Origin: UBA5972 sp964466385
GTDB lineage: Bacteria > Pseudomonadota > Alphaproteobacteria > Rhodobacterales > Rhodobacteraceae
Direction of reading: 5' to 3'
NCBI GenBank assembly: GCA_964466385.1
Contig: CAYXNM010000150.1
Coordinates: 1 to 6,373 of the forward strand
Length of the DNA stretch: 6,373 nt
In this document: positions 6,070 to 6,373 of the stretch, piece by piece
How positions within the stretch are numbered: position 1 is the stretch's first letter
How the letters are laid out: every line of letters starts with the position of its first letter
Position numbers and translations under genes: made by a program
The notes under the pieces: generated by a model
Seen by the model: the letters and a program-made list of their open reading frames with translations, nothing else
The model's database searches: none
Told to the model about the DNA's origin: nothing

Positions 6070-6333
6070 ATGAACCCCGTTGCCGCCGTCATCCTCTACC
6101 TGATTGTGTGGTTCATGTGCCTGTTCATCATTCTGCCCCTGCGCCTGACCAGCCAGAAAGAAGCGGGCGAACGCGTTCCCGGCACACCGGCCTCGGCCCC
6201 GGTCGATCCCATGCTGAAAAAGAAATTCATATGGGTCACGATCGTTGCCACCGGCGTTTGGCTGGTCATCGTCGCCACGATCATTTCCCATGTCATCACG
6301 CTTGAGGATATCGACGTTTTCAACCGGCTCTGA
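6070..6333 (+). CDS. DUF1467 family small membrane protein
   Basis: An 87-residue protein with two predicted membrane helices, at about residues 5-24 and 53-75. They are joined by a hydrophilic loop holding the RLTSQKE segment and the GTPASAPVDPMLKKKF stretch. The arrangement and the motif FIILPLRLTSQKEAGE are those of the DUF1467 family of alphaproteobacteria, whose function is unknown. The basic KKK just before helix 2 suggests the loop is cytoplasmic, with both termini outside or at the periplasmic face; this is inference from the positive-inside rule. The start is 4 nt after the mce stop, so it is co-transcribed with the epimerase. From memory, this neighbour pair recurs in Rhodobacterales genomes, but nothing in the sequence ties the protein to methylmalonyl-CoA chemistry. 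Confidence 0.88.
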   Translation: MNPVAAVILYLIVWFMCLFIILPLRLTSQKEAGERVPGTPASAPVDPMLKKKFIWVTIVATGVWLVIVATIISHVITLEDIDVFNRL

Positions 6334-6373
6334 ACCCAACGGCCATTTTCGTTGACCCTTTTTGCGTGGGTGA
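6334..6373. other. Short non-coding tail after DUF1467, function not resolved
   Basis: The last 40 bp hold a weak hairpin (AACG ... CGTT arms), a T5 run and a -35-like TTGACC. They could be the end of the mce operon or the start of the promoter of the next gene. The window ends too soon to decide. Confidence 0.2.

Noticed and set aside
5625..6092. Minus-strand open frame of 155 codons opposite the epimerase
   Set aside because: It covers the strongly recognisable mce gene in antisense and has no family features of its own.

Overview
The window looks like chromosomal DNA of a GC-rich alphaproteobacterium, most likely Rhodobacterales (Roseobacter group). The grounds are the alphaproteobacterial style of the topoisomerase I C-terminus, the methylmalonyl-CoA epimerase + DUF1467 pair, and GC-rich codon usage throughout. 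The lineage is inferred from the proteins; there is no rRNA gene here.

Layout. Bases 1-1695 (+) hold the 3' two-thirds of topA, from the catalytic tyrosine loop to the lysine-rich tail. Converging on it after only 11 bp is a compact minus-strand gene set, read from high to low coordinates. It comprises a fold-type II PLP lyase of the diaminopropionate ammonia-lyase family (3583-4704), an M24 'pita-bread' metallohydrolase (2463-3590, GTG start, 8-nt overlap with the lyase) and a two-cysteine Asp/Glu racemase or maleate isomerase-like enzyme (1707-2450). Upstream on the same strand is a single-REC response regulator with an unassigned helical C-terminus (4766-5506). A 154-bp divergent intergenic region follows, with a CtrA-like TTAA-N7-TTAG site and a 10-bp palindrome. 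On the plus strand come methylmalonyl-CoA epimerase (5661-6065) and a two-helix DUF1467 membrane protein (6070-6333).

How the genes fit together. Lyase, hydrolase and racemase form a tightly coupled operon. They look like a small catabolic module: hydrolysis of an amide or cyclic precursor, stereochemical inversion, then alpha,beta-elimination of an amino acid. The same three enzyme classes (M24 hydrolase, fold-II lyase, Asp/Glu-racemase-like protein) occur in ectoine/hydroxyectoine utilisation clusters, but the lyase here belongs to a different family and the substrate cannot be read from sequence. The lyase keeps its PLP lysine, but the residue matching catalytic Asp120 of E. coli diaminopropionate ammonia-lyase is alanine. 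This is the strongest hint of a different or stereo-restricted reaction and is the main lead in the window. The module carries no transporter or dedicated regulator here and sits between housekeeping genes, so it may be an accessory insertion.

No tRNA, rRNA, CRISPR array, insertion sequence or prophage sequence was recognised. No gene-free stretch exceeds 300 bp.
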